In this document: one piece after another, positions 1 through 8,439 of the stretch
Layout of the letters: the number at the start of each line of letters is the position of its first letter
Position numbering within the stretch: position 1 is the stretch's first letter
Source: JANRIG01 sp033765235
Lineage (GTDB): Bacteria > Bacteroidota > Bacteroidia > Cytophagales > UBA9547
Assembly: GCA_033765235.1 (NCBI GenBank)
Contig: JANRIG010000032.1
Coordinates: forward strand, 58,428 to 122,427
Direction of reading: 5' to 3'
DNA: 64,000 nt
Program-made: the position numbers and the translations under genes
Notes under the pieces: generated by a model
Databases searched by the model: none
Told to the model about the DNA's origin: nothing
What the model saw: only the letters and a program-made list of their open reading frames with translations

Positions 1-266
1 AACCTGAATTTTGCAGAAGCTGAAATCCCGGTAATAAAGTCCATATTCCCATTGCCGTTATCCTTGCTTACCACCCATTGCACAGCCGTAACTTGCGATG
101 GTTTTACCCAATATTCTACGGTAAAAGGATTTGCACCCAACGTAGTAGTGTATGGTACATTCACAACATCATTAACTCCATCAAAATTGAGGGCGTTGTT
201 TTGGGCTTGGGTGAGGCATACAAAATGTATAAATACTGTAAGGCTTAATAGTATCTTTTTAACCAT
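1..266 (-). CDS. Secreted LamG/concanavalin-A-like protein, N-terminal part (3' end outside window)
   Basis: Reading leftward from the ATG at 264-266 gives an open frame of 88 codons that runs off the window. Residues 1-22 form a signal peptide (MVKKILLSLTVF, then TQAQ before the probable cleavage site). The mature part begins with N-A-L-N-F-D-G-V-N-D and continues with an L-G-A-N-P-F-T-V-E-Y-W-V-K run. That is the usual start of LamG/pentraxin-like jelly-roll domains in Bacteroidota surface proteins. Such proteins are normally exported through the Sec and type IX systems, but the C-terminus that would prove this is not in the window. Its substrate or binding partner cannot be judged. Confidence 0.7.
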   Translation of the reverse strand, partial: MVKKILLSLTVFIHFVCLTQAQNNALNFDGVNDVVNVPYTTTLGANPFTVEYWVKPSQVTAVQWVVSKDNGNGNMDFITGISASAKFR

Positions 267-603
267 AAACTATAAATGTGGGTATATTATTCAAAAATTA
301 AGGGTTAAAATTACAGTTAGAATTTATACTAAAAAAATTTCATGTAATAAAACAGGGTTATTTATACACAATATCATAAAATAATGTGATTTTTTTGGTA
401 TTATGCTCAATGTCAATTTGTCAACTCGTATTGTGGATAACTTATATAGACATGAAAAGTGCAAAAATATAATCTATTTTAATGCTACAATTATATATAA
501 AAATATATTAGATTGTGAGTTATATGCCCGGTGCAGGCATGATGACTTGAAATATGGGTCACTCACGATGACGATAACGACCGGTGAGGGGTGTGTGATA
601 ATA
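267..603. other. Intergenic stretch without a supported gene
   Basis: This A+T-rich spacer of about 340 bases separates the LamG-like gene from the methyltransferase gene. Forward frames here are open only over short, low-complexity sequence and look like no protein family. Bases 534-570 hold a less A+T-rich patch that resembles 39351-39386 (see findings). I see no RNA gene or convincing terminator. Confidence 0.5.
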
Positions 604-1329
604 CTATTTCTTTGATACATGCAATATCAACCTTGGTGATGAGTTTTGTTCAAAATCATGGAGACTGTAGTCACCAAAAACATCATTTATATGAAAATTA
701 CAAGTATTGAGCATTTCTTCAAAATGATGAAGATAGAAAGCCCTTACATTTTCTTGAAAATGTGATATTTTGCCTTGGTCGTTTACTTCAATATGTTTGT
801 ATATATATCCTTGCTTTTCATATCTGTTTATATTAAAATGTATATTATCAATGTGTTTTTCTTCATAACACACTAAATTTTGAAGTACAAATGATGTGTT
901 GAAGTAGTCTATGATTAAAATGCCCTCATTTTTCAATGATGTATGTACAGCACGCAGTGTTTGCAGATTTGCTTCATGGTCTTTGAAATATCCAAAACTG
1001 GTAAAAATATTGAGTACTACATCAAAGGCATGGGCAGCATAGGGCTCTCTCATGTCGTGTACTTCAAATTGCAGTGTGTCATTTTCATAGGTCTTGGCAT
1101 ATATGATATTATTCTCGGCAATATCAATGCCAGTGACACGGTATCCTTTGGTATTGAGGTATTTGGAGTGTCTGCCTCGCCCACAGGCAAGGTCGAGTAT
1201 GTGATAATGAGGTTGAAAATGGAGCTTATCTGTCAAATTGTCTATCAGCATCTTAGTCTCTACATCGTTATGGTGTCCGTAGAGTATGTGATAGTATGGG
1301 CTATTGAACCAGTCTTTGTACCAGGGCAC
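604..1329 (-). CDS. Class I SAM-dependent methyltransferase
   Basis: A 241-residue soluble protein with the Rossmann methyltransferase core. Motif I is LDLACGRGRHS around residues 45-55, the acidic end of strand 2 is GIDIAENN around 67-74, and a motif II/III region reads FDVVLNIFTSFGYF around 102-115. It would transfer methyl groups from S-adenosylmethionine in the cytoplasm; the acceptor is unknown. The Y-H-I-L-Y-G-H near the start and the F-T-S-F-G-Y-F stretch are typical of a widespread small-molecule methyltransferase group. It lies 6 bp downstream of the YceI-like gene on the same strand, so the two are probably co-transcribed. Confidence 0.8.
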   Translation of the reverse strand: MPWYKDWFNSPYYHILYGHHNDVETKMLIDNLTDKLHFQPHYHILDLACGRGRHSKYLNTKGYRVTGIDIAENNIIYAKTYENDTLQFEVHDMREPYAAHAFDVVLNIFTSFGYFKDHEANLQTLRAVHTSLKNEGILIIDYFNTSFVLQNLVCYEEKHIDNIHFNINRYEKQGYIYKHIEVNDQGKISHFQENVRAFYLHHFEEMLNTCNFHINDVFGDYSLHDFEQNSSPRLILHVSKK

Positions 1330-1335
1330 GGAGTG

Positions 1336-1881
1336 TCAGGGGGTATATTTGAGAGTAGCCGTCATATTTACCTGCACGGTGGGGGCAAGGCGTGTGATAT
1401 CATCAGGCAATATTTTGATACCATGCTCTGCAAGTGTCACATTGAAGTTGCTTTCGAGCACTATTTCGTTTTTGAGTGTTTTGTATATATATCCTGTAAT
1501 ATTTCGTTTTACAGACACTCCGTGTATGGAAAGGTTGCCCATGGCATGCAGTATTTTTTTTTGGTTTGGAATGGAGTATAATGTATCTGTAATATTGCCT
1601 TCAAAACTTGCCCAATGATACCTATTGCTCTCCATATATATATCGTTGAAGTATTTTTCTACTTCACGTGAGCAGTTTGAAAATTGAAATGATGATATTA
1701 ATACCTTGAAATTGAGTTTTTGGGTTAGCGTGTCGTATTTGACCATAAGTTGTTCAGAGTAGGCATCTACGAGCTGTGTGGGCAATGCCGAACTGAATGA
1801 CACCTTGCCTGTGAGAGTTTTCAGCTCTTGAGCATGTGATATTGTTATGAAAAATAATAAAGGAAGGGCAATGATTTTCAT
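1336..1881 (-). CDS. YceI-like periplasmic protein
   Basis: A 181-residue protein with an N-terminal signal peptide (about residues 1-17, ending S-H-A-Q). It has the YceI pattern: G-K-V-S-F-S-S near residue 25, a middle F-Q-F-S-N-C-S-R-E-V-E-K-Y-F segment, H-W-A-S-F-E-G-N-I, a G-N-L-S-I-H-G-V-S-V-K block, and a final A-P-T-V-Q-V-N-M-T-A-T-L. YceI proteins fold as a lipocalin-like barrel that holds isoprenoid-type lipids in the periplasm. The actual ligand here is unknown. It is the first gene of a probable two-gene unit with the methyltransferase. Confidence 0.75.
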   Translation of the reverse strand: MKIIALPLLFFITISHAQELKTLTGKVSFSSALPTQLVDAYSEQLMVKYDTLTQKLNFKVLISSFQFSNCSREVEKYFNDIYMESNRYHWASFEGNITDTLYSIPNQKKILHAMGNLSIHGVSVKRNITGYIYKTLKNEIVLESNFNVTLAEHGIKILPDDITRLAPTVQVNMTATLKYTP

Positions 1882-1913
1882 GCCAAATTTGGTATATGGG
1901 TTTGCAATACTAA

Positions 1914-1921
1914 CAAATATA
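1914..1921 (-). promoter_or_regulatory. Candidate -7 element upstream of the YceI-like gene
   Basis: On the minus strand the sequence reads TATATTTG, matching TAnnTTTG. It lies 33 bases upstream of the start codon at 1881. No clear -33 TTG is visible at the usual distance. Confidence 0.3.
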
Positions 1922-2093
1922 GATAATAATAAAAAGACATATTGATAACTACGCTAATCCCTGAATATGGTGACTAACAAAAATGTGAATAAAGTATCTG
2001 ATTTTTAATATATTACAATGTGGTATGTATGTCTATGGTTATTTTGTGGATAAACCATGGGTCTAATATTGCCCATGGTTATATCACATATTA

Positions 2094-2450
2094 TCAACCC
2101 ATTGGGAAAGGTATCAATGATCTTATTTCTACACTACTGTTTGGATATTTCAAAATAGGACAAGTCTTACTCCAATCTTGCACTTCCTCAATACTGTCTG
2201 CCTTACAAAGCAAAAATCCTGATATCAATACACTGTTTGCTTCTTTGTGAGGGTGACCTTTGCTCACACCTTTGCCACTAACTACAGATGCCTCGTAGTG
2301 AATGGGTGCTGTGTTCACCAATTTGCCTTGCATGGCTATATTGCCAATCCACGCTTGCCACTTGGGCATGTCTTCTGCCATATCTTGGGCAGAAGACAAA
2401 TATCCGTTTTCTGCACTTGCATTACGGAACAATAATAGATACTCTGTCAT
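2094..2450 (-). CDS. YciI-like protein
   Basis: A 118-residue protein starting MTEYLLLFRNA, with W-Q-A-W-I-G-N-I-A near residues 32-40, a G-K-L-V segment and a C-terminal V-E-I-R-S-L-I-P-F. This is the ferredoxin-like alpha/beta pattern of the YciI/DGPF family, small cytoplasmic proteins of mostly unknown or muconolactone-isomerase-like activity. It stands alone between the YceI pair and the Crp-family regulator, transcribed in the same direction as both. Confidence 0.75.
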   Translation of the reverse strand: MTEYLLLFRNASAENGYLSSAQDMAEDMPKWQAWIGNIAMQGKLVNTAPIHYEASVVSGKGVSKGHPHKEANSVLISGFLLCKADSIEEVQDWSKTCPILKYPNSSVEIRSLIPFPMG

Positions 2451-2520
2451 AATATTAAAGTTTATATTGAAAATTTATGTAAAAATATAGCATACCAATT
2501 TGCAAAACGATGACAAAAGT

Positions 2521-3090
2521 CTACAATTTGCTTTTGAGCCTGCTAAACACATCTTTGTTTATCCCGAGGTACGAGGCTATGACTTTGCTCGAAATACGTG
2601 TCATCAAGGCAGGTCTGTTTTGCATAAGCCATTTTATCCTGTCAAGAGCAGATAGTGACATAAATGTGTTTATCCTATACACAGAGTTGGCATATGACTG
2701 TTCAAGTATTTGTTTATACACTATGTCAAACTGTGGTACTTGCATCATCATTTTATGAAAATTAGTACGGTCTATAGCCAGCAGATGCGATGGTTCTAAG
2801 GTTCTTATATTTTCAGAGGCAGGATTTCCGCTGCCAAAACTGATAAGCTCGCTGCACCATTGGTCTTCAACCACAATATCTCTGGTAGTTTCATTCATAT
2901 AACTGTCATAGATATAAACTTGCAGGCAACCATGAGCTATGAAATACACATATTTGCAAACTTCGCCTTGAGACAATATTGTTACATTTCTTTTGACCTT
3001 AAAAGGCTTAAATTTTTCTAATACCTCATCCAGATGGTCAATATTGCTACCCAATCGCTTAATGATATGCTGCTTTAATATTTCTACCAT
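2521..3090 (-). CDS. Crp/Fnr-family transcriptional regulator
   Basis: A 189-residue protein. Residues about 25-120 form the cyclic-nucleotide-binding-like beta roll, with I-L-S-Q-G-E-V-C-K-Y-V-Y-F-I-A-H-G near residues 38-54. The C-terminal part holds a short winged helix with S-S-K-V-I-A-S-Y-L-G-I near 166-176 and D-V-F-S-R-L-K-S-K at the end. Bacteroidota have many such one-domain-pair regulators, and many do not bind cAMP. The recognition helix region (Y-L-G-I-N-K-D-V-F-S-R) is intact. It may control the YciI-like gene 70 bp downstream, but no operator can be proven. Confidence 0.8.
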   Translation of the reverse strand: MVEILKQHIIKRLGSNIDHLDEVLEKFKPFKVKRNVTILSQGEVCKYVYFIAHGCLQVYIYDSYMNETTRDIVVEDQWCSELISFGSGNPASENIRTLEPSHLLAIDRTNFHKMMMQVPQFDIVYKQILEQSYANSVYRINTFMSLSALDRIKWLMQNRPALMTRISSKVIASYLGINKDVFSRLKSKL

Positions 3091-3343
3091 AATTATGATG
3101 GACTTGATATTTTGATAATGCTTTTGCTTGGTATTGCTTATAAAAGTTATGTGAATAACACATTTTTTTTATAATTTGTTGGAATAATAGATTTTCACTG
3201 TAAGAGTACTAAAATATGTATCGCTTATAAATTAGTTTTAAATGTATATATACCAAAAATTTACCTAATAGAATATTTCTGCAAAAAAGATATGGATAAT
3301 ACAATACTTTTATTTTTTTTTGAAGAAAAATAAACCCTTTCCA

Positions 3344-4456
3344 ATGAAAAAAATATTATTCCTATGCCTCACACTCGCTATATGTGAAGTATCTACAGCC
3401 CAGCTCACCAATGTGATAATAGCATTGCAAGAAGGCAATGTGCCTGTGGCCAAAAAAAATATAGATGCCTATATGGCCAAAGAAAAATCTGCTACAGATG
3501 CCAAAGGCTACTTCTATAAAGGTAATGTGTACGAAACCATTTTTCTATCCAAAGATGCTGCCATCACCGCACTGGAAGCCAACCCATTGCCCATAGCTGT
3601 AGAAGCATATATGAAATCAGTATCTCTCGACAAGCCCAAAGGGGAGTGGGTGACCAAATCCAAAGAACGGCTCGAGAATCTTTGGGCATCGTCATACAAC
3701 AAGAGTATAGAACTCTACAAAGCCAATGATATGGACGGAGCACTAAAATATATAGAAATTACCCAACTCATAAAGGCAGATGATACTACAGCATTTTCTA
3801 TAGGGGCAAGTTTTGCCATTACGTCCGAAAAATTTGAAAAAGCTATAGAATACTACAACAAGTTGATAGCTCTCAACACTCAAAACCTATCTGTGTACAA
3901 AAACCTGCTATATATATATACCCAAAAAATAAAAAACAACGACAAAGCCATAGAAATATGTGGGCTCGGGCGCAAAAAATTTCCTAATGAGTCGTCTTTC
4001 ATGGCAGAGGAGGTAAATATATACATTGCCACTAACCGCACAGCTGAGGCCATAGCCAAGCTTAACGATGCCGTGCAAAACGACAAACCCAATGCCAAAG
4101 TATATCTCTACAACCTTGGAATACTTTATAAACAAACAGGTGATAACATCAAAGCTAAAGAAAACTTTGTACAATCGCTTGCCATAGACTCTCTCTATGA
4201 AGGGGCAAACTACATGCTGGGCTTCATGACTATGGAAGAGGGTGATGTGATAAACAAAAAAATAAATAATATGAATATGAAAGACTACACTGCAATAGGC
4301 AAAAAAGAGGAGGCTAAGCGCGATGCACTCTACAAAAAAGCAATACCATATCTTGAAAAGTCATATAAAGTAAACAAAGACCCAAAGCTCAAAGAGCAGC
4401 TCACCAGCATATACACCAAATTCAAAATGACAGATAAGATAAAATCATTGGAATGA
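3344..4456 (+). CDS. Secreted tetratricopeptide-repeat protein
   Basis: I place the start at the ATG at 3344, which begins the signal peptide MKKILFLCLTLA...STA-Q; an upstream TTG at 3320 would add eight lysine-rich residues. The mature part of about 350 residues is almost wholly helical. TPR-like units include F-E-K-A-I-E-Y-Y-N-K, N-D-K-A-I-E-I-C, T-A-E-A-I-A-K-L-N and Q-T-G-D-N-I-K-A-K-E-N-F. It probably acts as a periplasmic scaffold. Its last bases overlap the start of the next gene (ATGA), and the two proteins share length and architecture, so they look like a paralogous pair made from one transcript. Confidence 0.75.
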   Translation: MKKILFLCLTLAICEVSTAQLTNVIIALQEGNVPVAKKNIDAYMAKEKSATDAKGYFYKGNVYETIFLSKDAAITALEANPLPIAVEAYMKSVSLDKPKGEWVTKSKERLENLWASSYNKSIELYKANDMDGALKYIEITQLIKADDTTAFSIGASFAITSEKFEKAIEYYNKLIALNTQNLSVYKNLLYIYTQKIKNNDKAIEICGLGRKKFPNESSFMAEEVNIYIATNRTAEAIAKLNDAVQNDKPNAKVYLYNLGILYKQTGDNIKAKENFVQSLAIDSLYEGANYMLGFMTMEEGDVINKKINNMNMKDYTAIGKKEEAKRDALYKKAIPYLEKSYKVNKDPKLKEQLTSIYTKFKMTDKIKSLE

Positions 4457-5595
4457 GGGTATTGTGGCATACTATATATTATTTCCCCTGTTGCAAACGG
4501 GGGATTTTTATATATATATTCCTATTGTCCATATGTAGCAAAGCGCAGTACCGGCAAGTGGCTGCACATCTCAAAAACTCCCAATTGCTTCAAGCCCAAA
4601 ACTATATAGACAGTATAGTTTTTCTTCCCAAATACCAAAACCATACCGAGGCTTGGTATGCAAGAGGTATAGTATATGAAGCACTTGCACTCTCCGCCGA
4701 CACATCTCTCCAAATATCCAAAGACGATGCACTCTCCATGTGCGCACGCTCATTAGAAAAAGTGATACAATGTACCGAAAAAAAAGAATACATAGATACT
4801 ATGCAACTACATGTGGCACAGGTGACAAAACCTATATTATATGCACAAACCGACTCCATGATATACAAAAAAAAATATGATAAATATATATCATACCTCG
4901 ACTTGATATCTGCATTAGACCCCAAAGACACTTTTATAATAAACAAAAAAATAAAATATTATTTGGCAAACGAAAACTATCCCGAAGCACATGCAAATTA
5001 TGAAAACCTCTTGGCACTGCATATAAGAAGCAGCGACTTGTACAAAAATCTGATTATTATCAATAAAGACAAACTCAAAGATTATGATCGTGCTGCTGCT
5101 TACTGCGACTCAGCCGCATTTATGTACAAAAATGACACTCAATACCTGTGGTACAAAATAGATATTGCCTTCAGAAAAGGCAAACACAAAGATATTGTGC
5201 CTGTGCTGGATTCATTGATTAGGCTGCAAGACACCCATGCTGTTACTTACAGGCTCAACAAGGCACTGGTGCTACTGCAAAACGACACCACTGCAACCAC
5301 AGGCATACAACTGTTGGATAGCCTGCAAATGCCCGAAGCCCGCAAAATATTGGGCATGTACTATTATACCAAGGCCAACGATGCGGCCATCATACTCAAT
5401 AATATATCTTATGATAAATATCTAAAGCAAGGTATAGAAGCCGAACTATACATTTACCAACATTACAAAAAAGCCATGTTTTATTTAGAAAATATTTATT
5501 TTGTGAATTATGACACAGATATAAAACCAGTGCTTGTCAACATCTATCGCAACTTAAAACTGAATAGTAAGATAAAAAAACTTGACAAAACATAG
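4453..5595 (+). CDS. Secreted TPR-like protein, paralogue of the upstream gene
   Basis: A 380-residue protein overlapping the previous stop by 4 bp (ATGA), typical of translational coupling. A hydrophobic N-terminus (F-I-Y-I-F-L-L-S-I) is followed by A-Q-Y-R-Q-V-A-A-H-L, so it is likely exported. It follows the same order as its neighbour: an N-terminal segment on covering W-Y-A-R-G-I-V-Y-E-A, a central region with Y-P-E-A-H-A-N-Y-E-N-L, D-R-A-A-A-Y-C-D, and a final L-V-N-I-Y-R-N-L-K-L-N-S-K-I-K matching L-T-S-I-Y-T-K-F-K-M-T-D-K-I-K in the first gene. No catalytic motif is visible. A pair of divergent scaffold proteins is the simplest reading. Confidence 0.65.
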   Translation: MRVLWHTIYYFPCCKRGIFIYIFLLSICSKAQYRQVAAHLKNSQLLQAQNYIDSIVFLPKYQNHTEAWYARGIVYEALALSADTSLQISKDDALSMCARSLEKVIQCTEKKEYIDTMQLHVAQVTKPILYAQTDSMIYKKKYDKYISYLDLISALDPKDTFIINKKIKYYLANENYPEAHANYENLLALHIRSSDLYKNLIIINKDKLKDYDRAAAYCDSAAFMYKNDTQYLWYKIDIAFRKGKHKDIVPVLDSLIRLQDTHAVTYRLNKALVLLQNDTTATTGIQLLDSLQMPEARKILGMYYYTKANDAAIILNNISYDKYLKQGIEAELYIYQHYKKAMFYLENIYFVNYDTDIKPVLVNIYRNLKLNSKIKKLDKT

Positions 5596-5705
5596 CGGTA
5601 TGAATTGTACAAATAATTTCAGCTGTGTTTTTTGGGCTAAGTTTATTATTATTTTGTGCACAGATAAAATTCGGACAGCGCAAAAATGACAATGCTTATG
5701 CTATA

Positions 5706-7046
5706 TTATGCGGGTTGAAATTCTTTTTTGTACACAGCTCCTTTTTTGGCAGCTTGCTCAGGGTGTGTCACATGCCACTCAAACTCATGCCTGAAGTGCC
5801 TGATATGGCTTGCCACTGGCCATGCAGCAGCATCGCCAAGCGGGCATATAGTGTTACCTTCAATTTTTTTGGCTACATCTACCAGCAGGTCTATGTCGTG
5901 CATGCGCCCGTGCCCGTGCTCTAATCGCTCCAATACTTTTTCCATCCAACCTGTGCCCTCGCGGCACGGTGAGCACTGCCCACAGCTCTCGTGGTGATAA
6001 AATCTGGCAAAGTTCCAAAGATTTTTTACCATACATGCTTCTTCATCATAGGCTATGAAACCACCTGAGCCCAACATGGAGCCTGTGGCAAAGCCACCGT
6101 CTGCCAGCGACTCATAAGTCATAAGGCGCGTGTCACCATTGGCAGTCTTAAATAGTAAGTTGGCCGGCAACACAGGCACAGATGAGCCTCCGGGCACACA
6201 GGCTTTGAGGCTGCGACCTTTCCATATACCTCCACAATATTCATCGCTCATGGTAAACTCCTCTACTGATATTCCCAAATCTATTTCATACACTCCGGGT
6301 TTGTTGATGCTGCCTCCGGCAGAAATGAGTTTGGTGCCTGTAGATTTGCCTACGCCTATTTTGGCATATTCATCACCTCCATGCAGCACTATCCATGAGG
6401 TAGCTGCTATGGTTTCTACATTATTCACCACTGTAGGGTTGCCATATAGTCCTTTCACGGCAGGAAAGGGTGGTTTTATCCTGGGGTTGCCTCTTTTGCC
6501 CTCAAGTGACTCTATAAGAGCTGTCTCTTCACCACATATATAGGCCCCTGCCCCGCAATGCACATGCAGGTCCAAGTTGTAGCCTGTGCCCATGATGTTT
6601 TTGCCTAGGTATCCTTTGGCATATGCTTCATTGATGGCTTTTTCGAGGATGCGCACCACATACATGAGCTCACCACGCACATATATATAGGATAGGTTGG
6701 CTCCCAAAGCAAAACTTGATACTATCATTCCCTCTATGAGTGTGTGCGGAGTTTTTGCCATAAGGTACCTGTCTTTGAAAGTACCCGGCTCGCTCTCATC
6801 TGCATTGCACACCAAATAGCGAGGTACCCCTTCAGGCTTGGCTATAAAGCTCCATTTCATGCCTGTAGGAAACCCTGCACCTCCACGCCCGCGCAGCCCC
6901 GACTTTTTTACCTCTTCTACTACTGCTTCGGGTGCCATGGTTTTAAGTGCTTTGTCCACAGCTCTGTAGCCACCATTTTTAATATATACATCTATATTTT
7001 CAATACCCGGGGTATTGATATGCTCGGTAAGTATCTTGATGGGCAT
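5706..7046 (-). CDS. nuoF: NADH-quinone oxidoreductase subunit F
   Basis: A 446-residue flavoprotein of complex I that takes electrons from NADH to FMN and on to cluster N3. The FMN site G-R-G-G-A-G-F-P-T-G is at residues 53-62 and the nucleotide-binding C-G-E-E-T-A-L-I-E-S-L-E-G is near 171-183. The 4Fe-4S ligands C355, C358 and C361 (C-G-Q-C-S-P-C-R-E-G) plus C401 are all present. Length and motifs are those of a functional NuoF. No other nuo gene is next to it: TPR genes lie on one side and a DksA-like gene is divergent on the other. It may instead be the flavoprotein of an NAD-reducing formate dehydrogenase or hydrogenase, but neither partner is visible. Confidence 0.9.
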   Translation of the reverse strand: MPIKILTEHINTPGIENIDVYIKNGGYRAVDKALKTMAPEAVVEEVKKSGLRGRGGAGFPTGMKWSFIAKPEGVPRYLVCNADESEPGTFKDRYLMAKTPHTLIEGMIVSSFALGANLSYIYVRGELMYVVRILEKAINEAYAKGYLGKNIMGTGYNLDLHVHCGAGAYICGEETALIESLEGKRGNPRIKPPFPAVKGLYGNPTVVNNVETIAATSWIVLHGGDEYAKIGVGKSTGTKLISAGGSINKPGVYEIDLGISVEEFTMSDEYCGGIWKGRSLKACVPGGSSVPVLPANLLFKTANGDTRLMTYESLADGGFATGSMLGSGGFIAYDEEACMVKNLWNFARFYHHESCGQCSPCREGTGWMEKVLERLEHGHGRMHDIDLLVDVAKKIEGNTICPLGDAAAWPVASHIRHFRHEFEWHVTHPEQAAKKGAVYKKEFQPA

Positions 7047-7299
7047 GGTATTAATTTTTTTTTGTAAATATAAATAAAAGAATTTATTGCCATAAATGTT
7101 TGTATTTGTATTTTTTTTCTTCTGCAGCTGTCTTTCGGTCTTATATTCTATGAAATGTCAGCGCAGCAATAATTCGTTTTTCTTTTTTTATACCATAGTA
7201 CAACATCGCCTTTTACAACAATAAATGCTGCTCTCACGAAACACATTTACACCGTTCACGTTAAAACTTTTTAATATTAAGAATTAGCGATAATAATTA

Positions 7300-7326
7300 T
7301 TGTAAATACATTTTTACTTACCTTTG
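7300..7326 (+). promoter_or_regulatory. Candidate Bacteroidota promoter of the DksA-like gene
   Basis: TACCTTTG at 7319-7326 matches the -7 element TAnnTTTG exactly. A TTG at 7300-7302 lies 16 bases upstream as a possible -33. The start codon follows at 7342, giving a very short leader. The same TACCTTTG word is found before leuA and before the tRNA gene. Confidence 0.5.
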
Positions 7327-7341
7327 AAAAATTTTTGAAAT

Positions 7342-7728
7342 ATGAATGATACCGCAGAAAAAGTAAGATACTCAGATGCTGAGCTTAAGGAATTTGAATT
7401 ATTGATAAATGATAAGTTGGACAAATCCCGCAAAGAATATATTTACATGAAAGAAACCATGACACGCAAAAATGACTCAGGTATAGACGGCACCACTACC
7501 TCCTCCAAAATGCTGGAAGACGGCTCAGAAACAGCTGAAAAAGAAAGTCTTACGCAGCTATTGGCACGTCAGCAAAAGTTTATACATAATCTTGAAATGG
7601 CTCTCATACGTATCAAAAACGGTACCTATGGTATATGTGTAGACACCGGCAAGCTCATACCCAAAGAGCGCCTCAGAGCTGTGCCCCACACCATGCACTC
7701 TATAGAAGCAAAGTTAGCCAAAAGATAA
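7342..7728 (+). CDS. DksA/TraR-family RNA-polymerase-binding regulator
   Basis: A 128-residue protein with a long helical N-terminal hairpin (about residues 10-95) and the DksA C-terminal signature R-I-K-N-G-T-Y-G-I-C-V-D-T-G-K-L-I-P-K-E-R-L near 91-112. DksA proteins enter the secondary channel of RNA polymerase and adjust transcription with ppGpp. Only one cysteine (in G-I-C-V-D-T-G) remains of the four that bind zinc in classical DksA, as in many Bacteroidota homologues. Acidic residues at the tip cannot be assigned reliably. The gene is followed after 18 bp by scpB on the same strand. Confidence 0.8.
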   Translation: MNDTAEKVRYSDAELKEFELLINDKLDKSRKEYIYMKETMTRKNDSGIDGTTTSSKMLEDGSETAEKESLTQLLARQQKFIHNLEMALIRIKNGTYGICVDTGKLIPKERLRAVPHTMHSIEAKLAKR

Positions 7729-7746
7729 CCCCAACTACCTACTGAT

Positions 7747-8313
7747 TTGGACTTTTTACAACACCATATAGAAGCCATCATATTTTGTGCGCAAACCCCT
7801 GTATCTGAAGAAGAAATCATGCAATGCATGAAAGAAATGTTTAATGCAGACATACCTATGAGTGATGTGGAGCATTGTCTGCATAATATTATCGCCAAAT
7901 ATGAAGCAGAAATTTTTCCTTTTGCAGTGTATAAAATAGGGGGTGGTTATCAGTTTCTTACCAAGCCTGCATACCAAGCAAGCATAGCTATATATCTGAA
8001 ACAAAAGTCAAAAAAAAGGCTCTCAGCCTCAGCCTTAGAAACACTGGCTATTGTAGCCTACAAGCAGCCGGTATCCAAAAGTTTGGTAGAGCAAATAAGA
8101 GGGGTCAATTGCGACTATGCTTTTCAAAAGCTGCTTGAAAAAGAACTCATCGAAATCAAAGGCAAGGCAGATACCGTAGGCAAACCTGTGCTCTATGGCA
8201 CATCGTCCAAATTTATGGACTACTTTGGCATAAACTCTATTGCAGAGCTGCCCACCCCCAAAGACATAGCCACCGAAGACAACCAAATTGGCGGCGAGAG
8301 TACTAAAGAATGA
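7747..8313 (+). CDS. scpB: Segregation and condensation protein B
   Basis: A 188-residue protein with two winged-helix domains typical of ScpB, which binds the kleisin ScpA in the SMC condensin complex. The start is a TTG at 7747, because no ATG precedes H-H-I-E-A-I-I-F-C-A-Q-T-P-V-S-E-E-E, the conserved first helix. Later conserved segments are G-G-G-Y-Q-F-L-T-K-P near 70-79, L-S-A-S-A-L-E-T-L-A-I-V-A-Y-K-Q-P-V near 94-111, and G-V-N-C-D-Y-A-F-Q-K-L-L near 120-131. A short charged tail follows. No scpA lies nearby. It probably shares the dksA transcript. Confidence 0.85.
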   Translation: MDFLQHHIEAIIFCAQTPVSEEEIMQCMKEMFNADIPMSDVEHCLHNIIAKYEAEIFPFAVYKIGGGYQFLTKPAYQASIAIYLKQKSKKRLSASALETLAIVAYKQPVSKSLVEQIRGVNCDYAFQKLLEKELIEIKGKADTVGKPVLYGTSSKFMDYFGINSIAELPTPKDIATEDNQIGGESTKE

Positions 8314-8439
8314 GTGATAATACACGCCATCGCTCCCCAATATTACTAAATGGTTAAATAACTGTTAAGTTTCCTTAATACCGTTTTTTGTATATTCATT
8401 CATAGTATTTTAGCGTAATATATTAAAAAATATTATGCT

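Noticed and set aside
52..384. Forward open frame at the left edge
   Set aside because: The opposite strand encodes a signal peptide and LamG-type start, a much better explanation.
943..1581. Long forward open frame (212 codons) across the methyltransferase and YceI-like genes
   Set aside because: It is antisense to two genes with clear family motifs and its own translation is Cys/Tyr-rich without any recognisable domain.
7047..7341. Possible RNA gene or riboswitch between nuoF and the DksA-like gene
   Set aside because: No stable hairpin series or known riboswitch core is visible. It looks like a divergent promoter region.
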